From contig JAOAPG010000032.1 of the NCBI GenBank assembly GCA_025462785.1, positions 1 through 13,041 on the forward strand: 13,041 bases of DNA, read 5' to 3'. This document shows, in pieces, positions 1 to 7,754 of the stretch. How positions within the stretch are numbered: position 1 is the stretch's first letter; each line of letters begins with the position of its first letter. A program made the translations under genes and the position numbers. Source of the DNA: Acidobacteriaceae bacterium (GTDB taxonomy: Bacteria > Acidobacteriota > Terriglobia > Terriglobales > Acidobacteriaceae). The notes below the pieces were generated by a model, which was given only the letters and a program-made list of their open reading frames with translations, was not told the origin of the DNA and ran no database searches.

Positions 1-21
1 GTGAGCGATATCTGAACCCCA
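1..21 (+). repeat. IS66 left terminal inverted repeat
   Basis: It begins GTGAGCGATATCTGAACC and pairs with the reverse complement of 2471-2491, with mismatches only at repeat positions 11, 12 and 19. Similarity ends at position 22. Confidence 0.9.
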
Positions 22-58
22 TCTTGCCTTTGCGAGTTGGACGCGGCAAGCTTCTGGG

Positions 59-391
59 ATGACCCAACCTAAAGAGCAAGTACGGGCAAAGTGGCAGAGT
101 CTGGTTTCAGAGCAGCAAGAAAGCGGGCCGAGTGTGGCCGCGTTTTGCCGTGCGCGGGAACTGCATACATCGCAGTTTTACTACTGGAAGAAACGGCTGC
201 GAGAAGCAGCGACACCGCAGTTCGTGGAAGTACGAGTTGCAAAACCACACCTGAGTCAGAGGGATACGTGCTCAGCGCTGGGATCAACGATTGAGGTACG
301 GCTCAGCAACGGGCGGAGTCTGGTGGTTGCGCCAAGCTTTGACGCGAGTCATTTGCGGGCCTTACTGGCCGTGGTGGAATCGGAGTCATGA
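59..391 (+). CDS. tnpA: IS66 TnpA, accessory HTH protein
   Basis: This 110-residue protein is the first of the three IS66 proteins. Residues about 8-48 resemble the IS66/IS3-type helix-turn-helix region: a WQSLVSEQQESG segment, then SVAAFCRARELHTSQFYYWK, the 'select helix, then F-Y-W-K' pattern typical of this family. It is thought to act as a DNA-binding accessory factor in IS66 transposition; its exact role is not settled. The last four bases overlap the tnpB start (ATGA at 388-391), so translation is probably coupled. The ribosome binding site is weak. Length is normal for the family. Confidence 0.88.
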   Translation: MTQPKEQVRAKWQSLVSEQQESGPSVAAFCRARELHTSQFYYWKKRLREAATPQFVEVRVAKPHLSQRDTCSALGSTIEVRLSNGRSLVVAPSFDASHLRALLAVVESES

Positions 392-792
392 TCGGGCTTC
401 CCAGTTTGCACACGCTGGATCATGCGCAAGCCGCGCGCATCTGGTTAGCGGCAGAGGCGACCGACATGCGCTGCGGATTCGACCGGCTGGCGGAGCGAGT
501 ACGCGCGGTCATTGGTCAGGATCCTCTGAGTGGTCACCTTTTTGTTTTCCGCTCGCGACGCGGGGATCGACTAAAAATTTTGCTGTGGGATCAAGACGGA
601 TTTGTACTTTGGTACAAGCGGTTAGAATCAGGAGTATTCAAGCTGCCGCGGGGGAGAGAAGGCATGCGCTCGCTGGAGCTGCGGGCGAGTGAGTTAGCCA
701 TGGTGCTCGACGGCATCGATGTATCCAAGTTGAAGCGCGTACCGCGGTACGCAAGAATCAGCGCCGAAAACAAAGAAAAAATATTAATCTGA
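388..792 (+). CDS. tnpB: IS66 TnpB (Orf2) accessory protein
   Basis: This 134-residue protein has the signature of the IS66 Orf2 family: a D-MR-GFDRLA segment near residues 26-34, then L-GHLFVFRSRRGDRLKILLWDQDGF at about 47-73 and WYKRLE-G-FKLPR at about 75-90. IS66 elements need it for efficient transposition, but its biochemical activity is not established. The start is the ATG in the ATGA overlap with tnpA, with a purine-rich GGTGGA about 9 nt upstream. It is slightly longer at the C-terminus than many homologues (about 115 residues) and ends in a lysine-rich tail. A 38-nt gap separates it from tnpC. Confidence 0.9.
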   Translation: MIGLPSLHTLDHAQAARIWLAAEATDMRCGFDRLAERVRAVIGQDPLSGHLFVFRSRRGDRLKILLWDQDGFVLWYKRLESGVFKLPRGREGMRSLELRASELAMVLDGIDVSKLKRVPRYARISAENKEKILI

Positions 793-830
793 GAAACTTA
801 CAGCGACTGTGTCTATAGTAAGCGCACACC

Positions 831-2465
831 GTGGACAACGCGAAGCTGAAAGATCTTCCGCAAGATCGTGAATCGCTGGAAGCGATTCTACGTTCGCTGA
901 TTCTGGAACGTGATCAACAGAAGCAGCGGGCGGAAGCGCAGAAGCAGCGGGCCGACGAACTCCACCTTCAGAATCTACGGCTGCAACTCGAACTGGAACG
1001 TTACAAGAAGTGGTACTACGGACCGCGAGCCGATCGGCTGGGGTCGAGCCAAGATGTCGCACAGGCGCTGCTTGAGTTTGCCGAACAACTAGAGGAGAAG
1101 CCTGTCCACCCGGGGGATGTGCCCGCCAAGGCTGCACCCGAGTACGAGCTGCGGCGGGTGAAGCGGCGCCAGGGGCGGCGGCATCTAGCCAACTTCGAGA
1201 ATCTTCCGGTCACGACTCACGTCTACGAACTCAGCGTCGAAGAGCGAATTTGTCCGTGCTGCGGAGTCGAACGCAAAGAGGTGGGCGCCGAGGAAAGCTG
1301 GCAGATTGAGTACATTCCTGGCCGTTTCGAACGCCTGCAGCACGTGCGCAAAAAGTACGCCTGTCCGGGATGCGAGAGAGTGGGTGAGAAACCGCAGATG
1401 GAAGTGGCGGCTAAACCAGAAGCAGCGATCGATAAGGGCATGGCGGGGCCAGGGCTGCTGGCCTACATCGTAACCAGCAAGTTCGCTGACTATCTGCCGC
1501 TGTACCGGCTGGAAGATATTTTTGAGCGGCAGGGATTTGAGATCTCGCGGGCGACGCAGTCGGTGTGGTGCGGGGATGTGGCCGATCTTGTGATGCCGTT
1601 ATATGAGCTGATGGCAGAGCGGGTGCGGCAGTCGCATGTGGTGGCCACCGATGACACGATTCTGCCGATGCTCAGCGTGGGTAAGACGCAATCGGCGCGA
1701 ATGTGGGTGTATGTAGGCGATGAGGCAAATCCTTATAACGTGTTCGACTTCACCTTGCATCGCGGGCGAGACGGGCCGAAATACTTTCTGCAAGATTACC
1801 GGGAGATTTTGTTGGCCGATGCCTATGGCGGCTACAACGGGGTGGTGGCGGGCAATCAGATCACGCGGGCTGGGTGTATGGCGCATGCGCGCAGGAAGTT
1901 TATCGACGCCGAGAAGGTGGCGCCGGAGATTGCGCGCGAAGCCGTGACTTTGATACGCGCTCTCTATATCGTGGAGAAGCAGGCCAAGGATGTTTCTGTA
2001 GAGAAGCGCTTGACACTGCGGCAAGCGCACTCGGGACCTGTGTTGGCCGACTTACGACAGAAGCTTCTGGCCTGGAAAGAGCAACTGCTACCCAAGCATC
2101 CCATGGCAGAGGCGGTGAACTACACCCTGAGCCAATGGGCCGAGCTGAACGTATTCTGTTCCGACGGCACCGTGCCCATAGACAATAATGTCAGTGAACG
2201 CGAGATGAAACGTGTCGTGCTCAACCGGAAGAATTCGTTATTCGTAGGTAATCCGCGGGGTGGAAGAACCGCCGCGATCCTAGCCAGCTTAACCAGCACC
2301 TGCCGCCGGCACGAAATCGATCCCCAGCTCTATCTCACGCAGTTGTTGATGAACCTGCCGCAGACCCGCATGAGTGAGTTGCCGTCCTGGCTTCCAGATC
2401 AGTGGAAGCTTCGCCATGCCGCTCGACTTGCAAGTCTGGAAGACAACGTTCTGCCAGCGCAGTAG
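831..2465 (+). CDS. tnpC: IS66 family transposase TnpC
   Basis: This 544-residue DDE transposase catalyses strand transfer of the element. From the N-terminus it shows a charged coiled coil or leucine-zipper region (about 10-60); a zinc ribbon with C141, C143, C144, C178 and C181; and the catalytic core with acidic residues in ATDDT (D274/D275), LLADAYGGY (D330) and DNNVSERE (E456). It also has the family motif CMAHARRKF (349-357) and R-NSLFVGNPRGG after the glutamate. The GTG start at 831 is the first start in this frame before the coiled coil and has only a weak ribosome site, as is common in tnpC. The frame is full length with no disruption. Confidence 0.95.
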   Translation: MDNAKLKDLPQDRESLEAILRSLILERDQQKQRAEAQKQRADELHLQNLRLQLELERYKKWYYGPRADRLGSSQDVAQALLEFAEQLEEKPVHPGDVPAKAAPEYELRRVKRRQGRRHLANFENLPVTTHVYELSVEERICPCCGVERKEVGAEESWQIEYIPGRFERLQHVRKKYACPGCERVGEKPQMEVAAKPEAAIDKGMAGPGLLAYIVTSKFADYLPLYRLEDIFERQGFEISRATQSVWCGDVADLVMPLYELMAERVRQSHVVATDDTILPMLSVGKTQSARMWVYVGDEANPYNVFDFTLHRGRDGPKYFLQDYREILLADAYGGYNGVVAGNQITRAGCMAHARRKFIDAEKVAPEIAREAVTLIRALYIVEKQAKDVSVEKRLTLRQAHSGPVLADLRQKLLAWKEQLLPKHPMAEAVNYTLSQWAELNVFCSDGTVPIDNNVSEREMKRVVLNRKNSLFVGNPRGGRTAAILASLTSTCRRHEIDPQLYLTQLLMNLPQTRMSELPSWLPDQWKLRHAARLASLEDNVLPAQ

Positions 2466-2470
2466 CAACC

Positions 2471-2491
2471 TGTGGTTCACGTATCGCTCAC
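2471..2491 (-). repeat. IS66 right terminal inverted repeat
   Basis: Read on the minus strand it begins GTGAGCGATACGTGAACC and matches the left end at 18 of 21 positions. The outermost base is 2491; resident DNA starts at 2492. Confidence 0.9.
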
Positions 2492-2492
2492 G

Positions 2493-3068
2493 CTACTTCG
2501 ATGTTGGATCAATCAAAGTTAGGTCTGTTTCCGGATCAAAGCGTTTATGCATCGTTATTGGATCGACTATAACCATCACTTCCAAAGTCGGCGCTACGTA
2601 CGCAGCAAGTACATGGCCGGCGCGCGTTGTTCCATCTGAGGCGCCGACCACCATGTGTGTATGAACTACGGGCTTTTCTTGATAAAGTGCAATGTCGCCA
2701 CTCATCCCAATTACTTCGTGCTGACCATCAATGGGAATCTTCTTGTACATTTTTCGCTGCGGATCAAACCACCCTAGCGTTGCGCCACTCATGGCTCCAA
2801 TAGCTGTGAAATGCGCACTCGTAACGTGATACTTTTCGGCAAACTCCTGCAATCCGGAAAAAGCCTCATCTCCCTTATAAAAGATAACCGCGTATTCTTT
2901 GGTCGGCTCTCCGCGGTTCAGTAGTTGAACCTGCATCCTGGGAGCACTACCCTTTGGGCCTGCTTGCGAGGGTGCAACATATTCAGCGCCGGTCTCTTGC
3001 GAATATCCCGACAGGGTGGCGATCGCAATCAATAAAACTAGGTAACTCAGCCGCTTCACCTCAGTCAT
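2493..3068 (-). CDS. Exported PPC/DUF296-domain protein
   Basis: This 191-residue protein has a hydrophobic N-terminal segment (about 7-22, after a lysine and an arginine) that looks like a Sec signal peptide, probably cleaved near residue 23. A PPC (DUF296) domain follows from about 55 to 170. It carries the family's conserved block VVHTHMVVGASDG ... GHVLAAYVAPTLEVMV, with candidate metal-ligand histidines H136, H138 and H152. PPC domains form trimers; in plants they occur in AT-hook nuclear proteins, while the bacterial ones have no clear function. It is the last gene of the minus-strand operon, 23 nt after the multicopper oxidase, with a GCGGGAA stretch shortly before the ATG. An IS66 copy sits one base after its TAG stop. 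The domain is clear; an exported location is inferred, and the substrate is unknown. Confidence 0.85.
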   Translation of the reverse strand: MTEVKRLSYLVLLIAIATLSGYSQETGAEYVAPSQAGPKGSAPRMQVQLLNRGEPTKEYAVIFYKGDEAFSGLQEFAEKYHVTSAHFTAIGAMSGATLGWFDPQRKMYKKIPIDGQHEVIGMSGDIALYQEKPVVHTHMVVGASDGTTRAGHVLAAYVAPTLEVMVIVDPITMHKRFDPETDLTLIDPTSK

Positions 3069-3091
3069 AAATTTCCCGCTGCACTTCCCTA

Positions 3092-4600
3092 CTAGTTAAA
3101 CAAGATCTTGGCCATCATCCCCTTGTCTTCATGGTTCAGCAGATGACAATGAAACACCGACATACCCTTAATGACCGGATTGGTGAAGTCCAGGATCACG
3201 TCCACAGAGCCAGCGTATGGAACATTGACGGTATCCAGCCACGCTGGGTTTGCGAGCGGGACACCGTTTTCTGCATAAGCCAGAAAATGAACCTGGTGTA
3301 TATGAAAAGGATGTAATTCGTCAGTCTGATTGACTATCCGCCAATGCTGATAAGTACCTATGCGAGCAGTCGTCATTGGGCTCGCGTCCATCGCAAACTT
3401 GCGGCCATTGATGTAAAAGCCATTCTTATCCTCAGTGAAAGTGACAGTGAAGTCCGGCGCAGTCTTCTTCAGCGGTTCAACGTCTATCGGCTTGTAAACA
3501 GGTGGCCGATTATCGATTGCATCCGCTTGTTTAAGTGGCGCATGTAAACCGGGCTGATCTGAATTCTTCGCTGGTACTACGTCTGCAAGCACCATCTCTG
3601 GATTGGGATCTCCGGCTGAACCGGTATCAACACAAAGCGTACGCAGCGCACTATGTGTTCCTGGCTGTGGACCGGTGACGATGGCTTCGAGCCGCCCCGC
3701 AGGTGCCAGCAGCAAGTGATTCGTTGTGCGCGTCGGCGCTTTCGGATTGTGATACGCGAGGGGCATTCCATCTAGCGCAACGATCTCAAGTGTCTGACCA
3801 TCAAGCTGTAGATCCAAGTAGCGATCCGCCGAGGCGTTCACGACACGCCAGAACTGCCGTTCATTAGGCGCGATCTGGATTCGCGGGCGAACCACCCCAT
3901 TCACTGTAAAGATTTCCTCCGGTGGCTCTTTTTCTCCTCCACATCCCTTAGATGGAATTCCAACATGCTGCCTGAGTTCGGCTGCATTGGGATCATGCTC
4001 AATCGAACGGCCACGTAGAACGAGCACACGCTCACGAAGCCCTTTCACTTCGGGGACGTAACGCTTTATTCCCTCAATGACGATCGCTCCTGACATTCCG
4101 TCGAGCACTTGGCGCTCACTCTCGCCATGAGGATGAGTGTGGTACCAGTACAGGCCTGGCGGATGATCGCGTGGAATCTCAACCGAGTAGTGCAACGCGT
4201 GGCTAGGCTGCGCCAGCATTGTCAGGACGTCATCTTGCGGGGAGTCCGGCGACACGGTGAGGCCATGAAAATGTAAGTTGGTCATGTCCATGCATGGATT
4301 CACCGCACAAGTCTCGAGGGACTTACTCGGAAGGTCGTTGATGTAGTCAATTTTGAGAACGTCGCCGGGAGAAGCACGGATTACCGGAGCTATATTGTGA
4401 CCACCAAATGCGAACGCGTCCCGGCCATTTTCATTTACCCCATGCAGCGCGAGCGATGTCACATGATTCTTCGGTCGCACCTGCGGAGGTTCCGGCAACG
4501 GAACAGTCTGGGCGCGGCCCAGAGATGCGAAGAAAAACTCCGCACCGATAAGAAGGAGGATATGGGCCCACTTTCCCGCCTTGTGATTCGTCACCAACAA
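3092..4600 (-). CDS. Secreted multicopper oxidase (CueO/CotA/laccase-like)
   Basis: This protein of about 502 residues has all four copper-binding motifs of a three-cupredoxin-domain multicopper oxidase: HFHG (110-113), WYHTHPHGE (HTHPHG at 154-159), HPFHIHQVHF (from 430) and FHCHLLNHEDKGMM (HCH at 484-486). Together these supply the type 1 site and the type 2/3 trinuclear cluster, so it should oxidise a substrate (phenolic, Cu(I) or other metal) while reducing O2 to water. The best start is TTG at 4600, because GGGGAG lies 8 nt upstream; another TTG at 4636 would add 12 residues. A Sec-type signal peptide ends near GRA-QT (about residue 31). There is no methionine-rich insert like that of E. 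coli CueO, so a specific cuprous oxidase role is not supported. It lies 57 nt after the bicupin gene and 23 nt before the PPC gene, as in an operon. Confidence 0.93.
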   Translation of the reverse strand: MLVTNHKAGKWAHILLLIGAEFFFASLGRAQTVPLPEPPQVRPKNHVTSLALHGVNENGRDAFAFGGHNIAPVIRASPGDVLKIDYINDLPSKSLETCAVNPCMDMTNLHFHGLTVSPDSPQDDVLTMLAQPSHALHYSVEIPRDHPPGLYWYHTHPHGESERQVLDGMSGAIVIEGIKRYVPEVKGLRERVLVLRGRSIEHDPNAAELRQHVGIPSKGCGGEKEPPEEIFTVNGVVRPRIQIAPNERQFWRVVNASADRYLDLQLDGQTLEIVALDGMPLAYHNPKAPTRTTNHLLLAPAGRLEAIVTGPQPGTHSALRTLCVDTGSAGDPNPEMVLADVVPAKNSDQPGLHAPLKQADAIDNRPPVYKPIDVEPLKKTAPDFTVTFTEDKNGFYINGRKFAMDASPMTTARIGTYQHWRIVNQTDELHPFHIHQVHFLAYAENGVPLANPAWLDTVNVPYAGSVDVILDFTNPVIKGMSVFHCHLLNHEDKGMMAKILFN

Positions 4601-4657
4601 TTCCGCTACTCCCCATCTAACCTCAATCTGTTCCAATGTCGGCCGTGGCGCTCCCCA

Positions 4658-5920
4658 CTAACCCGGTACGACCACCAACTCATCTTTCGGTATGGCATCC
4701 AGCGTTGCCTTGTCGATATTGAGATGGGCCATAACAAGCTCGGGCGGCGTGTGTGTCAACCATTGTGAAAGCGACAGGTCCTGATAGAAGCTGCTTTTGA
4801 ACATCTCCAGGAAAATCAGGTCCGTGTCCCCTGTATTCTCGATGTAATGCAGCAGGGTTTTTTGCACGTATCCGACGTCCCCCGTCTGAAAGTCCATGGT
4901 GCGACCGAGGTTACCTGTTGCCACCACAGTCATTCTCGCCTTTCCTGTGATGTAATACTGCCATTCGTCGGCATTGGGGTGCCAATGCAGCTCGCGCAAC
5001 CCTCCCGGGTGAACCGTGACCATTGCCATCGCAACGTTAGTTGAGGCTTTGAAGATGCTCGAATCAACGATGCGCACCTCTCCACCTTTCGTGCGCTTCG
5101 TCGGCGGCATATCCATCGTGCGAAAAGCGAAACTTTCTGGCGATGTCCCTAATGCTCCTGCGGCTGCTTTCTGGTCGGCCTCCAGTGATCCGGGAACTGC
5201 AGTTTGAAAAATAAATAGCTCTTTTTTGGGCAGATTTCTCAAGGTCGCTTCGGCGACGCCGAAGTTCTTTGACAAGACCTCGGGCGGCAGGTGCGCCATC
5301 GCGTCGCTGAGCAGGAGCGTTTCTGACTCTGAAAAATTTCCATCATCGAATACAAGCATGAATTCCGTACCATCCGGATCGAGGCCTTGAATCGAATGTG
5401 GAATCCCGCTGGGGAAATACCAAAGATCGTTTTTCTTCGTGTCGGCAACGAAACTCTTGCCCTCGCGATCAATCGCCGTGATCCGCGCGCTCCCGTAGAG
5501 CACGATCGCCCATTCATCCGCCGTGTGCCAGTGCAATTCACGAACGCCACCGGCTGTAAGTCTCATATTGACCCCTGCCAAGTCTTTCGAGACCGGCAGT
5601 TCCCGAACCGTCACTTCCCGCGACCATCCACCTTCGTAGGCACGCTTGTTTGCAAAAGAGAACGGATACTTGAAATTTCGAACTAGGCTCTTGGAATCGG
5701 TAGCTGGTGGCCATTCGGAATCCGCGTTCTGTTGGTTGAGGGGGCCATTCGCAGGAGCCGGCTCGGTTGCGCTCCGGTCACTTTGAGTTTTGGCCGACGG
5801 GTTCTCCTGCGCTATAGCGCCGCTCACCGCCAGACCACCAGCCGCAGCGGCCAGTGCAGCCGAGCCTAATTCAAGAAATCCACGCCGCGAAACTTTCTCG
5901 TTAGTACTCTCGTTCTCCAT
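4658..5920 (-). CDS. Tat-exported bicupin, oxalate decarboxylase-like
   Basis: This 420-residue protein begins with a twin-arginine signal (SRRGFLEL, 11-18, then an alanine-rich hydrophobic stretch to about 38), so a folded metalloprotein is probably exported. Two cupin domains follow. The first has GGVRELHWHTADEW (H130, H132, E136) and PSGIPHS (H175); the second has GGLRELHWHPNADEW (H312, H314, E319) and a final ligand H358 in LLHYIEN. These are the Mn-binding sets of OxdC, which splits oxalate into CO2 and formate. The lid region reads SESET (197-201), with E198 aligned to the catalytic glutamate of the Bacillus SENST lid. The ATG at 5920 is preferred over an upstream start at 6004 because AAGGAGG lies 10 nt before it and the Tat signal then sits at the N-terminus. 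It is 64 nt downstream of the reductase gene. Oxalate oxidase or another bicupin activity remains possible. Confidence 0.9.
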   Translation of the reverse strand: MENESTNEKVSRRGFLELGSAALAAAAGGLAVSGAIAQENPSAKTQSDRSATEPAPANGPLNQQNADSEWPPATDSKSLVRNFKYPFSFANKRAYEGGWSREVTVRELPVSKDLAGVNMRLTAGGVRELHWHTADEWAIVLYGSARITAIDREGKSFVADTKKNDLWYFPSGIPHSIQGLDPDGTEFMLVFDDGNFSESETLLLSDAMAHLPPEVLSKNFGVAEATLRNLPKKELFIFQTAVPGSLEADQKAAAGALGTSPESFAFRTMDMPPTKRTKGGEVRIVDSSIFKASTNVAMAMVTVHPGGLRELHWHPNADEWQYYITGKARMTVVATGNLGRTMDFQTGDVGYVQKTLLHYIENTGDTDLIFLEMFKSSFYQDLSLSQWLTHTPPELVMAHLNIDKATLDAIPKDELVVVPG

Positions 5921-5984
5921 TGCGCGTAACCCTCCTTGTATTCCGCCGGCAGCGCGACATTCGCCGGAGGAGTCGGCCGAGTTC

Positions 5985-6863
5985 TCAGGATGCCAGCTCA
6001 GCAATCCCTGTCAGCTCCATGTATTCTTCCTCCGACAATTGCAACGACCCTGCCTCCACGTTTTCTTCGAGATGCGCAACGGAAGAAGTTCCGGGAATCG
6101 GCAGCACTATCGGGGACCGCTTCAGCAGCCACGCTAATGCGACCTGGATGGGTTTCACCTGGCGATCCTTCGCAATTCGCTCCAGTAGCCTGCCGGCAAC
6201 ACTCCCAGCTCCGAGTGGAAACCATGGGATGAAGGCGATTGCGTTGCGTTCGCAATAATCTACGACATAGTCCCATTCACGATCGGCGAAACTGTACCGG
6301 TTCTGGACTGACACGATGGGTACGAGTTTCCGTGCGCGCTCAATATGTTCCACCGTGACATTGGACAACGCGACCAGACGAATCTTTCCTTCTGCTTGCA
6401 TGTTCGCCAGAGTCTCAAGGGAAGCGTCCAACGGCACAACCGGATCCGGCGCGTGCAATTGGTAAACATCAATTCGATCCAAGCGCAATCTCTTCAAGCT
6501 GCCTTCTACTGCGCTGCGCAAATGCGCTGGACTGGCATCGTGTGTCCACTGGTTCGGGCCGGGGCGATTCCATCCTCCCTTGGTCGCAATGACAAGATCT
6601 TTGGGATAAGGGGACAGCGCTTCGGCGATCAGTTCTTCGCTGACGTTAGGGCCATAGGAGTCGGCGGTATCTATGAAGTTGACGCCCAGTTCAACTGCGC
6701 GACGAAGAACTGCGATTGCCGCCTTGCGGTCCTTCGGTGGGCCCCATATTCCGTCACCCGTAATGCGCATGGCGCCGAAACCAAGACGATGAACAGTGAG
6801 TTCGCCGCCGAGTGAGATAGTTCCGCTGGAAGCGGCTGATGGACTTGTTGTTCTTTCACTCAT
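5985..6863 (-). CDS. Aldo/keto reductase, PdxI/YdbC-like
   Basis: This 292-residue NADPH-dependent oxidoreductase has an (alpha/beta)8 barrel of normal length. The aldo/keto reductase tetrad is visible: D65 and Y70 in NFIDTADSYG, K95 in VIATKGG and H137 in YQLHAPD. From memory, the LGFGAMRITG-GIWGPP-DR start and the IPGTSSVAHLEEN cofactor-loop motif match E. coli YdbC/PdxI, a pyridoxal reductase, more closely than other branches, so pyridoxal or a small aldehyde is a plausible substrate. ATG at 6863 is preferred to ATG at 6878 because GGAG lies 9 nt before it. There is no signal peptide, so unlike its downstream neighbours it is cytoplasmic. It is the first gene of the AKR-bicupin-MCO-PPC run. 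Confidence 0.9.
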   Translation of the reverse strand: MSERTTSPSAASSGTISLGGELTVHRLGFGAMRITGDGIWGPPKDRKAAIAVLRRAVELGVNFIDTADSYGPNVSEELIAEALSPYPKDLVIATKGGWNRPGPNQWTHDASPAHLRSAVEGSLKRLRLDRIDVYQLHAPDPVVPLDASLETLANMQAEGKIRLVALSNVTVEHIERARKLVPIVSVQNRYSFADREWDYVVDYCERNAIAFIPWFPLGAGSVAGRLLERIAKDRQVKPIQVALAWLLKRSPIVLPIPGTSSVAHLEENVEAGSLQLSEEEYMELTGIAELAS

Positions 6864-6883
6864 TTTTACACTCTCCATAAGGG

Positions 6884-6912
6884 ATTTAATTTTTCAGATG
6901 CCGTTCGAACAA
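6884..6912 (-). promoter_or_regulatory. Possible sigma-70-type promoter of the reductase operon
   Basis: On the minus strand TTGTTC (6912-6907) and TTAAAT (6889-6884) are separated by 17 nt, in the 159-nt gap upstream of the aldo/keto reductase. Both boxes match the consensus only partly. Transcription from here would start close to 6878, which also favours ATG 6863 as the reductase start. A 5-bp-arm inverted repeat (GATCC-TAG-GGATC, 6977-6989) lies further upstream. Nothing else stands out in this gap. Confidence 0.25.
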
Positions 6913-7022
6913 GTTTGGAGTCATTCTTCCAGCCAACTTCTGCACTCTCCCGTCCCCAAGCAGTTCTCAATGCCCAGATCCTAGGGATCAGGATGAATTT
7001 CACTCCGCCTGCCATCCTTGGA

Positions 7023-7754
7023 TTATCCCGTTCCCGCATTAGGAGACCTCGTCTGTAACGACATCCCTACGAGTGTTGCGATCAGGATCGTAGGATAGAG
7101 TTGTCCGATAAGCGCTTCTGCCATCGCCAGCGATCGTGCAACCCGATGTACCGGATAGGCGTCGCCATAACTTACGCTCGTGAGCGTGGCAAAGCTAAAG
7201 TAGATCAGCCGGCCCGGTTCACCAGTCGGAACTCCAATCACAGGCTGTTGGAAATGGATCGCATTCGGACGCTCTTCCATGAGCAGCCTGTATCCGAACG
7301 ACCAGGTCAGCCCGATCAGCAGATATGCCGCGACTCCGCCCATGACCCGATGCACGCTGATTGGTCCCGGGCGAAACGCGTGCCTCAGCGTCATAACCAC
7401 AAGAATTGCCATGCCGAATACCTTCAGCGCCGTATCCCAACCCCAGTATCCCAGCAGCGGATTAAATTCGACGATCAAGTCCGCCGTGAACTCCAAGACA
7501 GTGACCGCGAGTATCAAACACAAAAGAACTCTGTCGCGAACGGTCGCAAGAGCGCCTGAGAAGAGCATCATGGCGAGAACCAGGTCCAGTCCAATACGCC
7601 CTGATCGTGACAGATGAACCATTGGAACAAAAACCGTTATGAGCACCAGGAACGCGAGAAAGAAACTCAGTCCGCGATCCTCAACCCAAAAAGGAAACAG
7701 GGGCGCGTCCTTCTGCTTTCGCATCGTTTCATTGTTCGGCGGCTGCCCTCGCAT
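7023..7754 (-). CDS. Six-helix pore-loop ion channel (potassium channel-like)
   Basis: This 243-residue membrane protein has about six hydrophobic helices (roughly 28-46, 54-70, 75-92, 108-124, 136-156 and 207-230), with a pore loop between the last two. The pore reads FATLTSVSYGDAYP (188-201), which corresponds to the potassium-channel filter TxxTVGYGD but has serine (S195) in place of the first filter glycine. No arginine-rich S4 helix and no RCK domain are seen, so there is no evidence for voltage or ligand gating. The ATG at 7754 shares a base with the DUF2950 stop (TAATG), which implies translational coupling; an upstream TTG at 7772 is less likely. It closes the DUF3300-DUF2950 unit. 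Ion selectivity is not proven by sequence. Confidence 0.8.
   Translation of the reverse strand: MRGQPPNNETMRKQKDAPLFPFWVEDRGLSFFLAFLVLITVFVPMVHLSRSGRIGLDLVLAMMLFSGALATVRDRVLLCLILAVTVLEFTADLIVEFNPLLGYWGWDTALKVFGMAILVVMTLRHAFRPGPISVHRVMGGVAAYLLIGLTWSFGYRLLMEERPNAIHFQQPVIGVPTGEPGRLIYFSFATLTSVSYGDAYPVHRVARSLAMAEALIGQLYPTILIATLVGMSLQTRSPNAGTG

Larger units (their letters stand above)
1..2491 (+). mobile_element. Complete IS66-family insertion sequence
   Basis: The element is bounded by 21-bp imperfect terminal inverted repeats (18 of 21 positions match) and carries the three-gene tnpA-tnpB-tnpC set that defines canonical IS66 elements. All three frames are open and the transposase has its acidic catalytic residues, so the copy looks intact. 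IS66 elements usually duplicate 8 bp of target; the right-flank copy would be GCTACTTC at 2492-2499, but the left flank lies outside the window and cannot be compared. Because the window starts exactly at the left tip, this may be a contig edge produced by a repeated IS. The insertion lies one base beyond the stop codon of the minus-strand PPC gene. Confidence 0.93.

Noticed and set aside
5921..6004. Upstream start for the bicupin that would overlap the reductase gene
   Set aside because: ATG 5920 has AAGGAGG 10 nt before it and puts the twin-arginine signal at the N-terminus; the extra 28 residues would bury it.
6977..6989. GATCC-TAG-GGATC repeat as a terminator after the channel gene
   Set aside because: It has only 5-bp arms and no adjacent T-run in either orientation, so it is not a credible intrinsic terminator.
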